Positions 6,370 through 7,650 of a DNA stretch of 7,650 bases are shown here, piece by piece. The DNA is from Neisseriaceae bacterium (GTDB taxonomy: Bacteria > Pseudomonadota > Gammaproteobacteria > Burkholderiales > UBA11063): assembly GCA_027371515.1 (NCBI GenBank), contig DAHXMX010000042.1, forward strand, positions 1 through 7,650. Reading direction: 5' to 3'. A program made the translations under genes and the position numbers. The notes below the pieces were generated by a model. It searched no databases. It saw only the letters and a program-made list of their open reading frames with translations, and was not told the origin of the DNA. Position 1 is the first letter of the stretch. Each line of letters starts with the position of its first letter.

Positions 6370-7596
6370 TTACTCATTTAAAAAACCATTAGTTAATGGA
6401 TAACGCCAATCTTTAGTATAACCACATTCTGTAATTTTAGGACCAATAGCTGCTTGATAGCGCTTATATTCGTTAATTCGTAATAAATGATTAACTTTAT
6501 TAACATCATTTTCATTAAAACCTAAACGAATAATATCTGCTACACTTAATTTATCAATTACCAAGTGGTCAATAATTTTGTCTAGTATATCATATTCCGG
6601 TAATGAATCTTGGTCTAATTGATTCTCTTTTAATTCAGCAGAAGGCGGTCTGGTAATAATTCGCATAGGAATTACTTCACTTTGAATATTACGCCAATTA
6701 CTTAAACTATAAACTAAAGTTTTTGGAATGTCTTTTAATAGCGCAAACCCACCTGCCATATCACCATATAAAGTAGCATAACCAGTTGTCATTTCTGACT
6801 TATTACCAGTTGTTACAACTAAATAACCAAATTTATTAGAAATTGCCATTAATAATGTACCGCGGGTTCTTGCTTGTAGATTTTCTTCAGTGGTATCAGA
6901 TGTAGTACCTACAAAAACTGGTGCGAGGCTATTTAAAAAAGACTCGAAAACAGGTTGAATATGAATCTCTTTATAATGCACACCTAATCGCCTAACCATA
7001 TCTCGAGAATCTATAATGCTAATATCTTTAGTATATACAGATGGCATCATAACTGCCATAACTTTATCCTTACCAATTGCATCTACTAAAATAGCAAGCG
7101 TTAGTGCGGAATCTATACCACCTGATAAACCCAACAATGCACCTTTAAATCCATTTTTATTAATATAATCACGAACTGCAATAACTAAGGCTTTATAGGT
7201 AGCCTCTAATTGATTAGGATAAGTACTCACACAGCTACTACTAAATTGACCATTAATGAACTCCACATAATCTAAGCGCTCAATAAAACTAGGTAACTGT
7301 ATGATACTTAAATCTGAATTAATTGCAAATGAAGCGCCATCAAAAACTAAATCATCTTGCCCACCAACTTGATTGATGTATAAAAGTGGTACATTAAATT
7401 GCTGTACATGATTTTTTATAATCTCTTGACGCTGTTGATGCTTATTAATATGATAAGGAGAAGCATTTAACGCGATAACACAATTACAATTAGTTAAACG
7501 ACTAATTGGTTTACTATGCCAAATATCTTCACAAATCAAAACACCTATTTTGATATCTCTATATTCAATTATTAAATCATTACCCAACGGTGACAA
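6370..7596 (-). CDS. nadE: Glutamine-dependent NAD+ synthetase, N-terminally truncated
   Basis: NadE converts nicotinic acid adenine dinucleotide to NAD+ with ATP, taking ammonia from glutamine through an N-terminal nitrilase-like glutaminase domain. Here 408 residues remain of the roughly 540 expected. The C-terminal half of the glutaminase domain is present, with ICED carrying the nucleophile Cys22 and NASPY at 44-48, but the catalytic Glu and Lys that precede it in the family are lost. The synthetase domain looks intact: PP-loop LSGGIDSAL (157-165), VVTTGNKSE (260-268), YGDMAGGFA (277-285) and RPPSAEL (316-322). The apparent start is a TTG at 7596 directly preceded by an in-frame TGA; it looks like an artefact, because SPLGND continues the middle of a normal NadE. 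The remnant might still work with free ammonia if expressed. Either the gene is disrupted by a junction near 7597 or the contig end is chimeric. It is the first gene of the operon visible here. Confidence 0.85.
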   Translation of the reverse strand: MSPLGNDLIIEYRDIKIGVLICEDIWHSKPISRLTNCNCVIALNASPYHINKHQQRQEIIKNHVQQFNVPLLYINQVGGQDDLVFDGASFAINSDLSIIQLPSFIERLDYVEFINGQFSSSCVSTYPNQLEATYKALVIAVRDYINKNGFKGALLGLSGGIDSALTLAILVDAIGKDKVMAVMMPSVYTKDISIIDSRDMVRRLGVHYKEIHIQPVFESFLNSLAPVFVGTTSDTTEENLQARTRGTLLMAISNKFGYLVVTTGNKSEMTTGYATLYGDMAGGFALLKDIPKTLVYSLSNWRNIQSEVIPMRIITRPPSAELKENQLDQDSLPEYDILDKIIDHLVIDKLSVADIIRLGFNENDVNKVNHLLRINEYKRYQAAIGPKITECGYTKDWRYPLTNGFLNE

Positions 7597-7650
7597 TCAT
7601 GAAGTACATAGTAGCTAATTGCAATCAAGTTTTTACTTAGTTACATTGGA
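7597..7650. other. Non-nadE sequence abutting the truncated nadE at the right edge
   Basis: In the nadE frame these 54 bases contain three stops (TAA, TAG, TGA), and neither of the other two minus-strand frames gives a recognisable NadE N-terminus. A simple frameshift therefore does not explain the loss; foreign sequence appears joined to nadE at about 7590-7598. It could be the end of an insertion element, a rearranged genomic segment or a chimeric contig end. It is too short to identify, and I found no second copy in the window. Confidence 0.5.

Noticed and set aside
7590..7650. A simple frameshift in nadE at the right edge
   Set aside because: None of the three minus-strand frames upstream of 7597 gives sequence resembling the NadE N-terminal domain, so a join to different DNA explains it better.
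1..7650. CRISPR arrays, tRNA/rRNA genes, toxin-antitoxin or phage modules
   Set aside because: I saw no repeat-spacer pattern, no tRNA- or rRNA-like stretch and no such proteins; nearly all bases are accounted for by the listed genes.

Overview
The window is strongly AT-rich and densely packed, and every gene I can support lies on the minus strand. The protein sequences (OppB, OppC and DusB closely follow the classical proteobacterial versions) suggest an AT-rich, probably gamma- or beta-proteobacterial organism. The ProP-like metabolite transporter and the peptide importer would suit a host-associated or intracellular life, but that is inference, and I cannot name a genus.

Layout, read along the minus strand from right to left: 7650-7597 is a short stretch that does not encode the expected start of NAD synthetase. 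nadE (7596-6370) follows, lacking its N-terminal ~130 residues. Next come oppB (6363-5431), oppC (5429-4557), oppD (4547-3594) and oppF (3591-2800), the membrane and ATPase parts of an oligopeptide ABC importer with no binding protein (oppA) in view. They are followed by dusB (2800-1799, tRNA dihydrouridine synthase) and an MFS transporter (1806-553). Gaps from nadE to the MFS gene are 6, 1, 9 and 2 bases, then overlaps of 1 and 8 bases. This looks like one polycistronic unit whose promoter lies beyond the right edge. After a 146-base spacer, a second gene starts at 406: the N-terminus of a COG2509-type FAD-dependent oxidoreductase, which runs off the left edge.

The most notable feature is at the left edge. 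Bases 1-77 are identical to bases 1542-1618 inside the MFS gene, in the same orientation. The junction falls in frame just after the FAD-binding GxGxxG motif of the oxidoreductase, so the reading frame switches from oxidoreductase to MFS transporter. This is the signature of a 1,541-base tandem duplication, or of an assembly-graph loop; a perfect match of exactly 77 bases reaching the window edge makes the artefact explanation serious. The right edge also cuts a conserved gene (nadE) at a junction, so both ends of the window look like contig ends or rearrangement points.

Functionally the genes cover peptide and small-metabolite uptake (Opp, MFS), NAD+ synthesis (NadE) and tRNA modification (DusB). 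Apart from the two junctions I see ordinary housekeeping and transport genes, and no convincing undescribed system.
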